DNA of 64,000 nucleotides from Magnetospirillum fulvum (GCF_900108475.1 NZ_FNWO01000005.1:186001-250000); one strand, 5' to 3'; counted from the stretch's first letter, positions 7,975 through 20,013 are shown. Numbers and translations are program-made. Notes: a model not told the origin generated them from the sequence alone.

Positions 7975-9222
7975 ATGAAACGGATGATGAGTTATCTTTA
8001 TTTCTGGGTTCTCGTTGCTATTATATGTGGCGGCACCCTTGGCTATTTTGAACCGGAAATAGGTGTCAGTTTAAAGCCGCTTGGTGACGGTTTTATCGCG
8101 CTTATTAAGATGCTGATTAGCCCGGTTATCTTCTGTACGGTTGTTCTCGGCATCGCCGGGGCGGGCGACATGAAGAAGGTCGGTCGAGTCGGCGGCAAGG
8201 CTCTGATCTATTTCGAAGTGGTCTCCACCCTGGCCCTGATCATCGGCCTGGTGGTGATGAACTTCATTCGTCCCGGCGACGGCTTCCACGCCGATCCCAG
8301 CCAGCTCGACGCCAAGGCGGTGGCGAAATACGCCAAGCTGGCCGGCGAACAATCCACCGTCGATTTCATCTTGCACATCATCCCGAAAACGATGTTCGAC
8401 GCCTTCACCGCCGGGGGCGATCTGTTGCAGGTCCTGCTGGTGGCGATTCTGTTCGGCTATGCGATGAGCAAGATGGGCGCGGCGGGCCAGGGCGTGCACC
8501 GCTTCATCGAAGAATGCTCGCACATCTTCTTCGCGATGATGAACAGCATCATGAAGCTGGCTCCGATCGGTGCCGGTGGCGCGATGGCCTTCACCATCGG
8601 CAAGTACGGCATCGCCGCGCTGAAGCCGCTGGCGGCGCTGATGGGCAGCTTCTACCTGACCTGCTTCCTGTTCGTGGTGATCGTGCTGGGGCTGATCGCG
8701 AAGTTTACCGGGTTCAGCATCTTCAAGTTCATCGCCTACATCAAGGAAGAGCTGCTGACCGTTCTCGGCACCTCGTCGTCGGAATCCGCGCTGGTTCCGC
8801 TGATGGCCAAGCTGGAAAAGCTGGGCTGTTCGAAGTCGGTGGTCGGTCTGGTCGTGCCCTCGGGCTATTCGTTCAATCTCGACGGCACCAACATCTACCT
8901 GACCATGGCCGCTTTGTTCGTCGCCCAGGCGCTCGACATCGAGCTGACGCTGGGACAGGAGCTGACCCTGCTGGGTGTCGCCATCCTGACCTCCAAGGGC
9001 GCTTCCGGCGTCACTGGGGCGGGCTTCATCACCCTGGCCGCGACGCTGGCGGTGGTACCCTCGGTGCCGGTCGCCGGTCTGGCCCTGATCCTCGGCATCG
9101 ACCGCTTCATGTCCGAGGCCCGTGCCCTGACCAACTTCATCGGCAACGGCGTCGCCACCGTCGTCGTGTCGAAGTGGGAAAAGGAACTGGACGAAAAGCA
9201 GATGAGAGCCACCCTCGGCTAA
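7975..9222 (+). CDS. dctA: C4-dicarboxylate:cation symporter DctA
   Basis: The 415-residue polytopic membrane protein belongs to the DAACS family. The start [16 protein letters not shown] matches the DctA N-terminus. The signature motifs are [11 protein letters not shown] (hairpin 1 serine-rich motif), [14 protein letters not shown] (transmembrane 7) and [13 protein letters not shown] (hairpin 2). It imports succinate, malate or fumarate, preferred carbon sources of purple non-sulfur bacteria. A GGAAGG ribosome site is eight bases before ATG 7975. It stands alone; no dctBD sensor pair is nearby. An intrinsic terminator follows. Confidence 0.93.
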   Translation: MKRMMSYLYFWVLVAIICGGTLGYFEPEIGVSLKPLGDGFIALIKMLISPVIFCTVVLGIAGAGDMKKVGRVGGKALIYFEVVSTLALIIGLVVMNFIRPGDGFHADPSQLDAKAVAKYAKLAGEQSTVDFILHIIPKTMFDAFTAGGDLLQVLLVAILFGYAMSKMGAAGQGVHRFIEECSHIFFAMMNSIMKLAPIGAGGAMAFTIGKYGIAALKPLAALMGSFYLTCFLFVVIVLGLIAKFTGFSIFKFIAYIKEELLTVLGTSSSESALVPLMAKLEKLGCSKSVVGLVVPSGYSFNLDGTNIYLTMAALFVAQALDIELTLGQELTLLGVAILTSKGASGVTGAGFITLAATLAVVPSVPVAGLALILGIDRFMSEARALTNFIGNGVATVVVSKWEKELDEKQMRATLG

Positions 9223-9269
9223 CATCTTATCCCGGTGATCGGAGCGATCACCAGGAACCCCAACGCAAG

Positions 9270-9299
9270 CCGGGGAGGCAATCGCCTCCCCGGTTTTTG
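9270..9299 (+). terminator. Rho-independent terminator of dctA
   Basis: CCGGGGAGGC (9270-9279) pairs with GCCTCCCCGG (9284-9293) over a four-base loop, followed by TTTTTG. Confidence 0.9.
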
Positions 9300-9334
9300 T
9301 TTGGCCGAACCGCAGCGGGCACCGCGACGCGGGC

Positions 9335-9364
9335 AAAGAAAAAGGGAGGCGAAACCGCCTCCCC
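9335..9364 (-). terminator. Rho-independent terminator of the ubiTUV operon
   Basis: Read on the minus strand, GGGAGGCGG and CGCCTCCC form a stem with a short T-rich loop, followed by TTTTTCTTTG. It lies 34-63 bases beyond the ubiV stop and faces the dctA terminator. Confidence 0.85.
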
Positions 9365-9397
9365 GTCTCTTCATCCGATCCCTGGCCGGATCACAGT

Positions 9398-10297
9398 CTA
9401 TTCGTCGTCCTCGACGAACAGGTGACCGGCGCGACCGTGAACATAGCCGTTAGCGAACTGGACGCCGGGACAGAGACCGGCCAGCCGGTCCTCGGCCTCG
9501 GCGACCGCCATCCGCCCGTCCAGCACGGCGCGGAACAGAGCGGAGACCGCGACCATATCGACGTTCTGGGGCCACAGGCGGAAGCGCGACACGCCGCGCG
9601 CCCGCAGCGACACCAGATCGGGCAGCAGGTCCATATAGTGCGACGACATCGTCTGGGTGCCGTTGACGGCCAGGAACGGGATTTCGTCGAGGGTCTCGAC
9701 CTCCATCCCGTCGGGATCGTCGGCGCAGACATACTGACAGGCGTCCTTCGTCAACTGACGGGCACGGGCGGCATAACACCGCGCCGAAATCGCCAGCGGC
9801 AGACGGCCGAACGCCTGAATTTCGATCTCGGACTTGGCAGCGGTGGCCAAGGCGGCGATCGCGTCACCCGACAGTTCGGCGGGCAGACAGACCCGGATCG
9901 CGCCCATCGATTCGAGGGTGGCCAGGGTGCCTTCGTTATAGACGTTGAGCAGGGCACCGGCGACGAACGGCCGCCCGGCGGTGATCGCCGCGACCGAGAT
10001 ATCGTTGGCCTCGACCAGCAGGTCGGCATCGGAGGCGAGATCGCGCGCGGCAGCCATCTCGCGCTCGCTCATGATCAGAGCCAGCGAGGACAGCACCACT
10101 TCCTTGCCCGCGGCATGCAGCCGCTCGACAACGGAGGCGATATAAGGCTCGAAGAACGGAGTGCGCTTGGAACAAACGACCTCGCCGACATGCACCGTAT
10201 CGACCGGGGCTTCGTCAGCAATCCGAAAGTAGAAGTCGCGCAGGGTCTCGGGCTTCCAGTTGAACAGGACTGGCCCCAGGGTCAGCTTTGCCGTCAT
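9398..10297 (-). CDS. ubiV: UbiV, U32-family factor for oxygen-independent ubiquinone biosynthesis
   Basis: The 299-residue product (MTAKLTLGPVLFNW) matches the shorter member of the UbiU-UbiV pair. Known family biochemistry: UbiU and UbiV each hold a [4Fe-4S] cluster and together hydroxylate ubiquinone precursors without O2. Ligand-like cysteines are visible: GEVVCSKR near residue 41, then SARCYAARARQLTKDACQYVC in the second half. ATG 10297 is three bases after the ubiU stop; a GTG four codons upstream is possible but would overlap ubiU. It is the last gene of ubiT-ubiU-ubiV. Confidence 0.92.
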   Translation of the reverse strand: MTAKLTLGPVLFNWKPETLRDFYFRIADEAPVDTVHVGEVVCSKRTPFFEPYIASVVERLHAAGKEVVLSSLALIMSEREMAAARDLASDADLLVEANDISVAAITAGRPFVAGALLNVYNEGTLATLESMGAIRVCLPAELSGDAIAALATAAKSEIEIQAFGRLPLAISARCYAARARQLTKDACQYVCADDPDGMEVETLDEIPFLAVNGTQTMSSHYMDLLPDLVSLRARGVSRFRLWPQNVDMVAVSALFRAVLDGRMAVAEAEDRLAGLCPGVQFANGYVHGRAGHLFVEDDE

Positions 10298-10299
10298 AA

Positions 10300-11319
10300 T
10301 CAGCGCCACGCCTTTTCATACGCTCCGGTGGTCTGTTTGCCACCTTCGGTGATACGGTCAAGGTCGATGTCGGGCAGGCTTTTGCCCGCCAGCACCGCAT
10401 CGACGCCCTGACGGAACGCTCCCACCACCGCCGCGACATAGGCGCGGCCGCGCTGACGGCCTTCGATCTTGAAGGCAGTGACACCGGCGCGGATCAGGTC
10501 GGGCAGGATCGCCAGGGTATTAAGCGAGGTCGGTTCCTCGAACAGGTAGCTCGCTTTGTCGTTGGCGATGAAACGCCCCTTGCACAGGGTCGGATAGCCC
10601 GCCGGTTCGGTGTGAGCGAACTTGTTGATGGTAAAGCCGCCCAGTTCCGAGGTGATTCCCTCGTTGGTCTCGGTATAGCGGACGTCGCTGGCCGGAGAGC
10701 AGGCACCGTTGATGTTGGGCGACTGGCCGGTGGCATAGGATGACAGGGCGCAGCGGCCTTCGGCCATCACGCACAGGCCGCCGAACACGAACACTTCGGT
10801 TTCGATCGGGGCGATCCGGGCGTTGACCTCGGCGATTTCCTGCACCGTCAGCACGCGCGGCAGCACCACCCGCTTGATGCCATAGCGGTCGGCATAGAAG
10901 CGGATCGCGTCGGGATTCGACGCCGCCGCCTGCACCGACAGATGCAGCCGCAGATTGGGGTGATGGCGGGCGGCATGGTCGATCAGACCGATATCGGCCA
11001 GGATCACCGCGTCGGCCTTCAACTCGTCGCAATCGGCCACGGCACGGTGCCAGATTTCAGGCTGACCGGCGCGGGGGAAGGTGTTGACCGCGACCAGAAC
11101 CTTGGCGCCCTTGCCGTGGGCATACTCGATCCCCTCGGCCAGTTCGCGGCGATTGAAGTTGAGGCCGGGGAAATTACGCGCGTTGGTCTCGTCGCGAAAT
11201 CCGACATAGACGCAATCGGCACCGGCGTCGATCGCGCTTTTCAGCGCCGCCGGGGTTCCGGCGGGACAGACCAGTTCGGGGCGCGTCAGCGGCGCGGGAG
11301 CGGGCTGTGCGGTTGTCAT
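10300..11319 (-). CDS. ubiU: UbiU, U32-family factor for oxygen-independent ubiquinone biosynthesis
   Basis: The 339-residue product opens with PELVCPAGTPAALKSAIDAGADCVYVG, the classic start of peptidase-U32-like proteins. The cluster-binding cysteines occur as GGLCVMAEGRC, NGACSP and TLCKGRF, the spacing expected for UbiU. It acts with UbiV in O2-independent ring hydroxylation. The frame is open far upstream, but that part overlaps ubiT and is a shadow. ATG 11319 is two bases past the ubiT stop, so translation is tightly coupled. Confidence 0.93.
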   Translation of the reverse strand: MTTAQPAPAPLTRPELVCPAGTPAALKSAIDAGADCVYVGFRDETNARNFPGLNFNRRELAEGIEYAHGKGAKVLVAVNTFPRAGQPEIWHRAVADCDELKADAVILADIGLIDHAARHHPNLRLHLSVQAAASNPDAIRFYADRYGIKRVVLPRVLTVQEIAEVNARIAPIETEVFVFGGLCVMAEGRCALSSYATGQSPNINGACSPASDVRYTETNEGITSELGGFTINKFAHTEPAGYPTLCKGRFIANDKASYLFEEPTSLNTLAILPDLIRAGVTAFKIEGRQRGRAYVAAVVGAFRQGVDAVLAGKSLPDIDLDRITEGGKQTTGAYEKAWR

Positions 11320-11321
11320 GC

Positions 11322-12002
11322 TTAGGCAACTCCTCCACGACGGGCGGCCTTGCGCAGGGTCTTCAACTCGGCTTCCAGCTGGGTGATCCGAGCGTTCTGC
11401 GCATTGGAATCCTTGACCGCGGGGGCGATCAAAGCGGTCCGCAGGGTTTCGATATCGTCTTGAATCCGGCCCAGCAGATCGACCGCGGCCGAAGCGCAGG
11501 ACCGGAACGGGCGGGCCAGCGGGCCCAGTTCGGCGCTGATGTCGTTGATCAGGTCGATCCCGGCCCCGTCGATGGCGTTGCGAAGCGCGACCACCACTTC
11601 GGTATCGCCCTCGATCACCAGCCGCCGTGTAAAGAACAGCGCGTCGCCATCGACCTTGCCCTCGGCCAGCGCCAGCAGCACTTCGAGCGGGCCATGGATG
11701 GTGGCGGCAACTTCCTGCGGGTCGATCTCGCGCCGCACCGTCAGCCGGGGATCGTCGGGATTGGGATCGAGCAGGATCACGAACGGCAGATCGACCGGGT
11801 TGATGCAGACCGGCTTCGACGCATAATCGGCCATGCGGTCGAGGATGTCGGGATGGCGACGCCGCAGCATCTTCAACACCCCGTCGAACACCGGCTGCAA
11901 CAGCGCGGGACGAACCGGCTTCAGCGCCATCCCCAGCAGCAACACCGGAGAAAACGGCGGCTGGACCGGTTTGACGTTGGCGCGGACTTGCCCTGGCCTC
12001 AT
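11322..12002 (-). CDS. ubiT: UbiT, SCP2-domain accessory factor for anaerobic ubiquinone biosynthesis
   Basis: The 226-residue product contains an SCP2-like lipid-binding domain (for example FVILLDPNPDDPRLTVRREI and ALFFTRRLVIEGDTEVVVALRNAID), followed by a short coiled-coil tail (DSNAQNARITQLEAELKTLRK). UbiT is thought to bind isoprenoid ubiquinone intermediates for the UbiUV hydroxylase. It is the first gene of the operon. The 221-bp divergent space to secA (12003-12223) must hold its promoter; I saw no clear FNR-type palindrome there. Confidence 0.88.
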   Translation of the reverse strand: MRPGQVRANVKPVQPPFSPVLLLGMALKPVRPALLQPVFDGVLKMLRRRHPDILDRMADYASKPVCINPVDLPFVILLDPNPDDPRLTVRREIDPQEVAATIHGPLEVLLALAEGKVDGDALFFTRRLVIEGDTEVVVALRNAIDGAGIDLINDISAELGPLARPFRSCASAAVDLLGRIQDDIETLRTALIAPAVKDSNAQNARITQLEAELKTLRKAARRGGVA

Positions 12003-12223
12003 GGTTTTGACCTCTCCCGACTGTAAGCGACAGCGACGCTATAGTGCGGGTCATATTCCCCCTGATCGGCGGAAGTCAAGCGACGCCCGCTTTTCCACGG
12101 GCCGATTACCCCTTTGCGACCGGGCGTCGGCGTTGACAGACGCCGGGTCGGCCTCTATCTCTTGCCGGTCGCGACCGGCCTTCAGATGTTGGGGGCAGGG
12201 GCCACTGGTTTCGGGGAATCACT

Positions 12224-14911
<2,688 letters not shown>

Positions 14912-14921
14912 CCCCCTGCCG

Positions 14922-15254
14922 ATGGCCTGGCTCTGGTTGGGGCTCGCCATCCTGGCCGAGGTCGTCGCGACCTCGGCGCTGACGGCAACCGACGGCTTCA
15001 CCCGCTTGGGGCCGTCGGTCATTGTCGTCTTCGGCTATGGTCTGGCGTTTTATTTCCTTTCCCTCGTGTTGCAGGTCCTTCCCGTCGGCATCACCTATGC
15101 GGTGTGGTCGGGTCTGGGACTCGTCCTGGTATCGCTGATCGGGTGGCTGTGGTACGGCCAGTCCCTGCCGCCCCTCGCCCTGGTTGGAATCGGACTGATC
15201 CTGGCCGGGACGATTGTGTTGAACCTGTCCTCGGGGTCGGGATCGCAGGGGTGA
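14922..15254 (+). CDS. Small multidrug resistance (SMR/EmrE-family) efflux protein
   Basis: The 110-residue product has four hydrophobic segments covering nearly the whole length. The SMR hallmark is present: WLGLAILAEVVATSAL, with Glu13 at the position of the proton- and substrate-coupling Glu14 of EmrE, and later GITYAVWSGLGLVLVSLIGW. The family exports cationic drugs, guanidinium or polyamines; the substrate is not predictable here. It is close behind secA and may be transcribed with it. Confidence 0.88.
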   Translation: MAWLWLGLAILAEVVATSALTATDGFTRLGPSVIVVFGYGLAFYFLSLVLQVLPVGITYAVWSGLGLVLVSLIGWLWYGQSLPPLALVGIGLILAGTIVLNLSSGSGSQG

Positions 15255-15396
15255 GTTCCGCCTCAGCCCGTCGTGACAGACCCGCTCATTGCGGCTAGAG
15301 TTCCTCTCCGCCCGGCGTTGCCCGGTCGCCCGAGGGTCTTTTCCCGCGTTTCCCCAGGAACCGCCCGGCGGTTCGACAGTTACAAGGAACGTGCCT

Positions 15397-15711
15397 ATGA
15401 AGATCGTGACGGATGCCTCATTCGAGGCCGAGGTTCTGCAAGCCTCCGGCCCGGTTCTGGTTGATTTCTGGGCCGAATGGTGTGGTCCCTGCCGCCAGAT
15501 CGCCCCGGCCCTGGAAGAATTATCGACCCAACTCGAAGGCAAGATCACTGTAGCCAAGATCAACATCGACGAGAATCCGGCGACCCCCGGCAAGTTCGGC
15601 GTCCGTGGCATTCCCACCCTGATGATCTTCAAGGGTGGTGCCGTCGCCTCAACCAAAGTCGGCGCGATGCCCAAGAGCAAACTGGTCGAATGGGTTGAGG
15701 GAAGCCTATAA
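15397..15711 (+). CDS. trxA: Thioredoxin
   Basis: The 104-residue single-domain thioredoxin has active site WCGPC at residues 28-32 in FWAEWCGPCRQIAP, plus the conserved cis-proline segment RGIPTLMIFK. There is no signal peptide, so it acts in the cytoplasm as a general disulfide reductant. AAGGA precedes ATG 15397; the frame is open upstream but unlike thioredoxin. Confidence 0.96.
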   Translation: MKIVTDASFEAEVLQASGPVLVDFWAEWCGPCRQIAPALEELSTQLEGKITVAKINIDENPATPGKFGVRGIPTLMIFKGGAVASTKVGAMPKSKLVEWVEGSL

Positions 15712-15716
15712 GGCAT

Positions 15717-15740
15717 ACGGGGCGGAGATATCCGCCCCGT
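15717..15740 (+). terminator. Hairpin after trxA
   Basis: ACGGGGCGGA (15717-15726) pairs perfectly with TCCGCCCCGT (15731-15740) over GATA. No U-tract follows, so termination is only presumed from the position, five bases after the stop. Confidence 0.45.
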
Positions 15741-15819
15741 CCGCATCGCCATTGCATTCGGCCCGACTTATGACAAACTGGGTATGAGGTTCATAATTCT
15801 CCCAGGGAGGGAGGGCAGA

Positions 15820-16197
15820 ATGAAACGATCTCTTGCCTTAGTTGCTATCGCGATCGTTCTTGGAGCCGCAGGATCAGCGTCCGCCAAGGAAGACGCCGTC
15901 AGTTATTCCGAGGATATCCGCCCCATCATCGTCGGCCGATGCATCGAGTGTCATCAGAAGGGGGGACTGGGAACCGAAGCCAGCGGCCTCGACCTCAGTT
16001 CCTACGAAGGGCTGATGAAGGGCACCAAGTTCGGCCCGATGATCACCCCCGGCGAACCCGAGACCAGCAGCCTGATGCGTCTGATCGACCACAAGGTCGA
16101 TCCCTCGATCCGGATGCCGCACGGGAAAAAGAAATTGTCGCAATGCGACCGCGACACCTTCCGGCTCTGGATCAAGCAAGGCGCCAAAAACAATTAA
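15820..16197 (+). CDS. Small secreted monohaem c-type cytochrome-like protein
   Basis: The 125-residue product starts with a Sec signal peptide (MKRSLALVAIAIVLGAAGS, cleaved near ASAKE). It has one haem-c motif, CIECH at 41-45, in the context EDIRPIIVGRCIECH, typical of the cytochrome-like haem-binding domain PF07635 (PSCyt1). MRLIDHK and RMPHGKKKLS follow, with Met residues that could be the sixth ligand. It is probably a periplasmic electron carrier or haem sensor. A GGGAGG ribosome site precedes ATG 15820; the in-frame start at 15784 is less likely. No oxidoreductase partner is adjacent. Confidence 0.72.
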   Translation: MKRSLALVAIAIVLGAAGSASAKEDAVSYSEDIRPIIVGRCIECHQKGGLGTEASGLDLSSYEGLMKGTKFGPMITPGEPETSSLMRLIDHKVDPSIRMPHGKKKLSQCDRDTFRLWIKQGAKNN

Positions 16198-16299
16198 GAC
16201 AGTTCGGTTCCGCCACCCCGGACCTCGAGCCGTTCCGGCATCGGGGCCGGGGTTTGGTGTGCCCCCTCCCCTCCTTCACAACGCCGTTTGGCCGGTTCC

Positions 16300-17301
16300 G
16301 TGACGCCCACCGCCCTCGCCCCCGATCCACTGCTGATTTTGTTCCTGGCCATCGGTCTCGACGCCTTGCTGGGCGACATGCCCTGGCTGTTCCGGCGGGT
16401 TCCCCATCCGGTTGCGCTGATCGGTCAGGCGATCGAAATCCTCGAACGCAGACTGAACCGTCCCGAACGCTCGGACCGGGCGCGGCGCTGGCGCGGCGGA
16501 CTGATGGCGGTCGGGCTGATCGCCCTCGGCGCGGCGGCGGGGGGCTTAATTTCGGCCCTCGCCCATACGCTGCCATACGTCTGGCTGGCCGAACTGTTCC
16601 TGGTCGCGACCCTGCTGGCCCAGCGCTCGCTGTTCGAGCACGTCCACGATGTCGCCGTCGCCCTCCAGAAGAACGGGCTTGAGGCCGGGCGCTATGCCGT
16701 GTCTCGGCTGGTCGGACGCGACCCCAACGCGCTCGATGGCCATGGAATCGCCCGCGCCGCGATTGAATCCCTGGCCGAGAATTTCTCCGATGCCGTCGTC
16801 GCCCCGGTGTTCTGGTATCTGGTGCTGGGCCTGCCCGGCCTGATCGCCTACAAGACCGTCAACACGCTGGATTCGATGGTGGGCTACCGTACCGAGCGCT
16901 ATCGCGCCTTCGGGATGGTCTCGGCCCGTCTCGACGACGCGATGAACCTGATCCCGGCCCGGCTGGCCGGTCTGTTGCTGGTCCTGGCTGCGCCATTCGT
17001 GCCAAAGGGCCGCCCGATCAATGCCCTGGTCACGATGGTCCGCGACGCCCGCCACCACCGCTCGCCCAATTCGGGCTGGCCCGAATCCGCCTGCGCCGGG
17101 GCGCTCGACCTCGCCCTGGGCGGTCCGCGCCGCTATCCCGGCCTCGTCGTCGAGGAAAAATGGATGGGACGGGGCCGCACCAAGGCCGATCTCGCCGACA
17201 TCCACCGCGCCCTCCACCTTTTTTCCGTCGCCTGCGTGCTTGATGCCGGGTTGGTGGTGCTGGCGCTGTGGCTGAAAAGTACCGCGCTGATCTGGGGATA
17301 G
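16300..17301 (+). CDS. cbiB: Adenosylcobinamide-phosphate synthase CbiB/CobD
   Basis: The 333-residue integral membrane protein attaches the aminopropanol arm to cobyric acid in cobalamin synthesis. Family motifs are AIGLDALLGDMPWLFRRVPHPVALIG near the N-terminus, ARAAIESLAENFSDAVVAPVFWY, NTLDSMVGYR and APNSGWPESA-like PNSGWPESACAGAL. No ATG fits: GTG at 16300 or TTG four codons upstream (16288) are the candidates, and I prefer GTG. No other cobalamin genes are in the window. A bidirectional terminator separates it from the downstream tRNA. Confidence 0.92.
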   Translation: MTPTALAPDPLLILFLAIGLDALLGDMPWLFRRVPHPVALIGQAIEILERRLNRPERSDRARRWRGGLMAVGLIALGAAAGGLISALAHTLPYVWLAELFLVATLLAQRSLFEHVHDVAVALQKNGLEAGRYAVSRLVGRDPNALDGHGIARAAIESLAENFSDAVVAPVFWYLVLGLPGLIAYKTVNTLDSMVGYRTERYRAFGMVSARLDDAMNLIPARLAGLLLVLAAPFVPKGRPINALVTMVRDARHHRSPNSGWPESACAGALDLALGGPRRYPGLVVEEKWMGRGRTKADLADIHRALHLFSVACVLDAGLVVLALWLKSTALIWG

Positions 17302-17332
17302 CGCGGGAGCCCCCCGATCGCCGTCAGCCAAC

Positions 17333-17369
17333 AAAAAGCCCGCCAAGTGCTTGACTTGACGGGCTTTTC
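17333..17369. terminator. Bidirectional terminator between cbiB and the tRNA gene
   Basis: The symmetric hairpin AAAAAGCCCG ... CGGGCTTTT, with an inner complementary CAAGT/ACTTG pair, has A-runs on one side and T-runs on the other in both directions. It can stop cbiB transcripts (plus) and the tRNA transcript (minus). Confidence 0.85.
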
Positions 17370-17372
17370 TAA

Positions 17373-17449
17373 TGGTAGCGGAGGAGGGACTCGAACCCCC
17401 GACACGCGGATTATGATTCCGCTGCTCTAACCAGCTGAGCTACTCCGCC
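17373..17449 (-). tRNA. tRNA with CAT anticodon (probably elongator tRNA-Met)
   Basis: The minus strand folds into a complete cloverleaf. The acceptor 5' strand GGCGGAG (17449-17443) pairs with CTCCGCT, with one G-U pair. The D arm is GCTCAGCTGGTTAGAGC. The anticodon stem GCGGA/TCCGC encloses loop ATCATAA (anticodon CAT). The T arm is GGGGGTTCGAGTCCCTC. CCA is encoded at the 3' end (17375-17373). CAT tRNAs can be elongator Met, initiator Met or Ile (lysidine-modified). The initiator's three G-C pairs at the base of the anticodon stem are absent, leaving elongator Met or Ile2; I favour Met. Confidence 0.93.
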
Positions 17450-17605
17450 CCAACGGGAAGGCGGACGATATAACTTTGACCGATACCCTCTGTCAAGCGT
17501 TGCGTCATCGCCTCCGGAAAGCCCGCCCGGCAATACGGGCTTGCGCCGCGCCCTCCGATCCCTATAATCCCGGCCTTTCCTTCCCCTTTCGGCGAGGCAG
17601 CCGCA

Positions 17606-18127
17606 ATGGACGACGCTTCGAGGCCCGTGGTCGGCATCATCATGGGCAGCCAGTCCGACTGGGAGACCATGCGGCACGCCGCCGCAACGCTGGCCGACCT
17701 GGGAATCTCTTTCGAGACCCGGGTGGTTTCCGCGCACCGGACTCCGGCCCGGTTGGTCGAGTACGCCACCACCGCACGCTCGCGCGGGCTGAAAGTCGTT
17801 ATCGCCGGAGCGGGCGGCGCCGCCCATCTGCCCGGCATGACCGCGTCGATGACCCCGCTGCCGGTGTTCGGCGTGCCGGTCGAAAGCCGCGCCTTCAAGG
17901 GCCTCGATTCCCTGCTGTCGATTGTCCAGATGCCGGGCGGCATTCCGGTCGGCACCGTCGCGATCGGCAAGGCTGGGGCGATCAACGCCGCGCTGCTGTC
18001 CGCGTCGGTCCTGGCCCTGCTCGATCCCGCCGTCGCGACGGCGCTGGATGCGTGGCGCGCCCGCCAGACCGAGGCCGTCGCAATCGCCCCGGTCGATCTC
18101 GAGTCTCCGCATCTGATCCGGCCGTGA
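17606..18127 (+). CDS. purE: N5-carboxyaminoimidazole ribonucleotide mutase PurE
   Basis: The 173-residue product is class I PurE, which moves the carboxylate of N5-CAIR to C4 in purine synthesis. Motifs are [12 protein letters not shown] near residue 12, [11 protein letters not shown] near 40, [14 protein letters not shown] and [17 protein letters not shown]. Length is normal. Its stop overlaps the purK GTG by four bases. Confidence 0.97.
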   Translation: MDDASRPVVGIIMGSQSDWETMRHAAATLADLGISFETRVVSAHRTPARLVEYATTARSRGLKVVIAGAGGAAHLPGMTASMTPLPVFGVPVESRAFKGLDSLLSIVQMPGGIPVGTVAIGKAGAINAALLSASVLALLDPAVATALDAWRARQTEAVAIAPVDLESPHLIRP

Positions 18128-19245
18128 GTACCGTCGACCCGCGCTTTCCGCTGCCGCCGGGCAGCACCGTCGGCATCATCGGCGGCGGCCAGTTGGGCCG
18201 GATGGCTGCGCTGGCGGCCGCCCGGCTGGGCTATCGCGTCCACATCTTCACCCCCGAGCAAGACAGTCCCGCCGCCCAGGTCTCGGCCGCCGCCACCGTC
18301 GCGGCATACGGCGACGAGACGGCGATCGCCGCCTTTGCCCGCGCCGTCGATGTCGTCACCTTCGAGTTCGAGAACATCCCCGCCGACAGCGTCCGGCTGA
18401 TGGCCTCGCTGGTGCCGGTACGGCCGGGCTGGAACGTGCTGGAGACCGCCCAGGACCGGATCGACGAGAAGCGCTTCTTCAACGGTCTGGGCATCGCCAC
18501 CGCGCCGTGGCGGGCCGTCACCTCCGCCGCCGAGCTTGCCGCCGCGTTGGACGAGATCGGCCGCCCGGCGGTGCTGAAGACCGCGCGAATGGGCTATGAC
18601 GGCAAGGGACAGGTGCGGATCGACGAGAGCACCGACCCGGCCGAAGCCTGGGCCGCGCTGGGAACCGGGCTGGACGGCAGCGGCCAAGGCATCCTCGAAG
18701 GCTTCATCGACTTCCAAGGCGAGATTTCGGTGATCGTCGCCCGCGGGGCCGACGGGGCCTGGGCTGCGTTCGACCCGGCCTGGAACGTCCACCGCCACCA
18801 TATCCTCGACACCTCGACCGTTCCCGCCCCGATTTCGCCCGCCACCGCCGCCCAGGCGATCGACATCGCGCGGCGCGCCGCCCTGGCGCTGGACGTGGTC
18901 GGGCTGCTGGCGGTCGAGATGTTCGTCACCCCCACCGGCCTGCTGGTCAACGAAATGGCGCCCCGCCCGCACAATTCCGGGCATTGGACGATGGATGCCT
19001 GCCTGACCGACCAGTTCGAGCAATTCATCCGCGCGGTCTGCGGTCTGCCGCTGGGCTCGGCGGCGCGACATTCCGACGCCGAAATGACCAATCTGATCGG
19101 GGCCGACGTTGATCGCTGGCAAGAAATACTGGCGGACCCCGACGCCCGCCTCCATCTCTATGGCAAGGCCGAGGCCCGTCCCGGCCGCAAGATGGGCCAT
19201 GTCAACCGGTTGCGCCCGCTCGGTTCGGCTGCTCCGGTGCAGTGA
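18124..19245 (+). CDS. purK: N5-carboxyaminoimidazole ribonucleotide synthase PurK
   Basis: The 373-residue ATP-grasp enzyme carboxylates AIR using ATP and bicarbonate. It shows the dinucleotide-like start [25 protein letters not shown], the ATP-grasp [13 protein letters not shown], and the C-terminal [18 protein letters not shown]. The GTG start at 18124 overlaps the purE stop (GTGA). A longer open frame running back to 17476 is out of frame with purE and is a shadow. Confidence 0.97.
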   Translation: MSTVDPRFPLPPGSTVGIIGGGQLGRMAALAAARLGYRVHIFTPEQDSPAAQVSAAATVAAYGDETAIAAFARAVDVVTFEFENIPADSVRLMASLVPVRPGWNVLETAQDRIDEKRFFNGLGIATAPWRAVTSAAELAAALDEIGRPAVLKTARMGYDGKGQVRIDESTDPAEAWAALGTGLDGSGQGILEGFIDFQGEISVIVARGADGAWAAFDPAWNVHRHHILDTSTVPAPISPATAAQAIDIARRAALALDVVGLLAVEMFVTPTGLLVNEMAPRPHNSGHWTMDACLTDQFEQFIRAVCGLPLGSAARHSDAEMTNLIGADVDRWQEILADPDARLHLYGKAEARPGRKMGHVNRLRPLGSAAPVQ

Positions 19246-19343
19246 CGATTTCGTAACGTCTGAAATTGGGCGTTGACGCCCCGGCTTTGTTGCCGGATTT
19301 TTGCAAACGCGTGTTCGGTCTGGCCCTTTACCCGGGAGCCGCT

Positions 19344-19958
19344 TTGGAAGATCTTATCATCCATATCCTCAAGGAATACGGCTTCCTTCTTTACCTGTTC
19401 ATCGCTGCGTGGACTTTTGTGGAAGGTGAAACCGTCGTCCTCGTGACCGGTATTCTTGCTTCCGAGGGCCGGTTTCCGATCAATGTCGAGTTGCTTGCCG
19501 CCGCCGCTTGGTGCGGTAGCTTTCTCGGCGATCAGCTCTATTTTTATATTGGCAGACGCTATGGAGCGCCGCTGCTGCATCGATGGCCCCGTCTGACCGG
19601 GCGGATCGATTGGGCCTTCCAGGCGCTGAAACGCTCGCCCGCGCTGTTCATCCTCTCCTTCCGCTGGATTTACGGCGTCCGCAACATCGCCCCCTTCATC
19701 GTCGGCATCGCCGGGGTCGCCCGGGTCAAGTATCTGGTTCTGAACCTGATCGCCGCCGGTCTGTGGGCGCACTGTTTCGCCTGGGGCGGCTATTTCATGG
19801 GGCGCAAGCTGGAGGAATGGCTGGGCGACAGCAAATGGTACGTGCTGTTCGGCTTCATCTTGTGCCTGTTCGGCTTCGCCATCTACAGCGCCTATAACGG
19901 CCACCGCAAAGCGACGGCGGCCCGCGCCGAAGACGACGCGGCAGCCCCGAAAGAGTGA
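19344..19958 (+). CDS. DedA-family (VTT/SNARE-associated) membrane protein
   Basis: The polytopic membrane protein of about 204 residues has DedA features: the acidic segment FVEGETVVLVTGILASEG, FLGDQLYFYIGRRYG, the arginine motif LSFRWIYGVRNIAPFIVG, and a basic C-terminal tail. DedA proteins are implicated in lipid-carrier recycling and membrane homeostasis. The start is uncertain: TTG 19344 has a GGGAG five bases upstream, while the frame also allows TTG 19266, which would add 26 residues. Confidence 0.85.
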   Translation: MEDLIIHILKEYGFLLYLFIAAWTFVEGETVVLVTGILASEGRFPINVELLAAAAWCGSFLGDQLYFYIGRRYGAPLLHRWPRLTGRIDWAFQALKRSPALFILSFRWIYGVRNIAPFIVGIAGVARVKYLVLNLIAAGLWAHCFAWGGYFMGRKLEEWLGDSKWYVLFGFILCLFGFAIYSAYNGHRKATAARAEDDAAAPKE

Positions 19959-20013
19959 GCGGGGTCCGGGGGCGACACGCCCCCGCGCCTGCGGCCGATC
20001 CCGACCGGGACAA

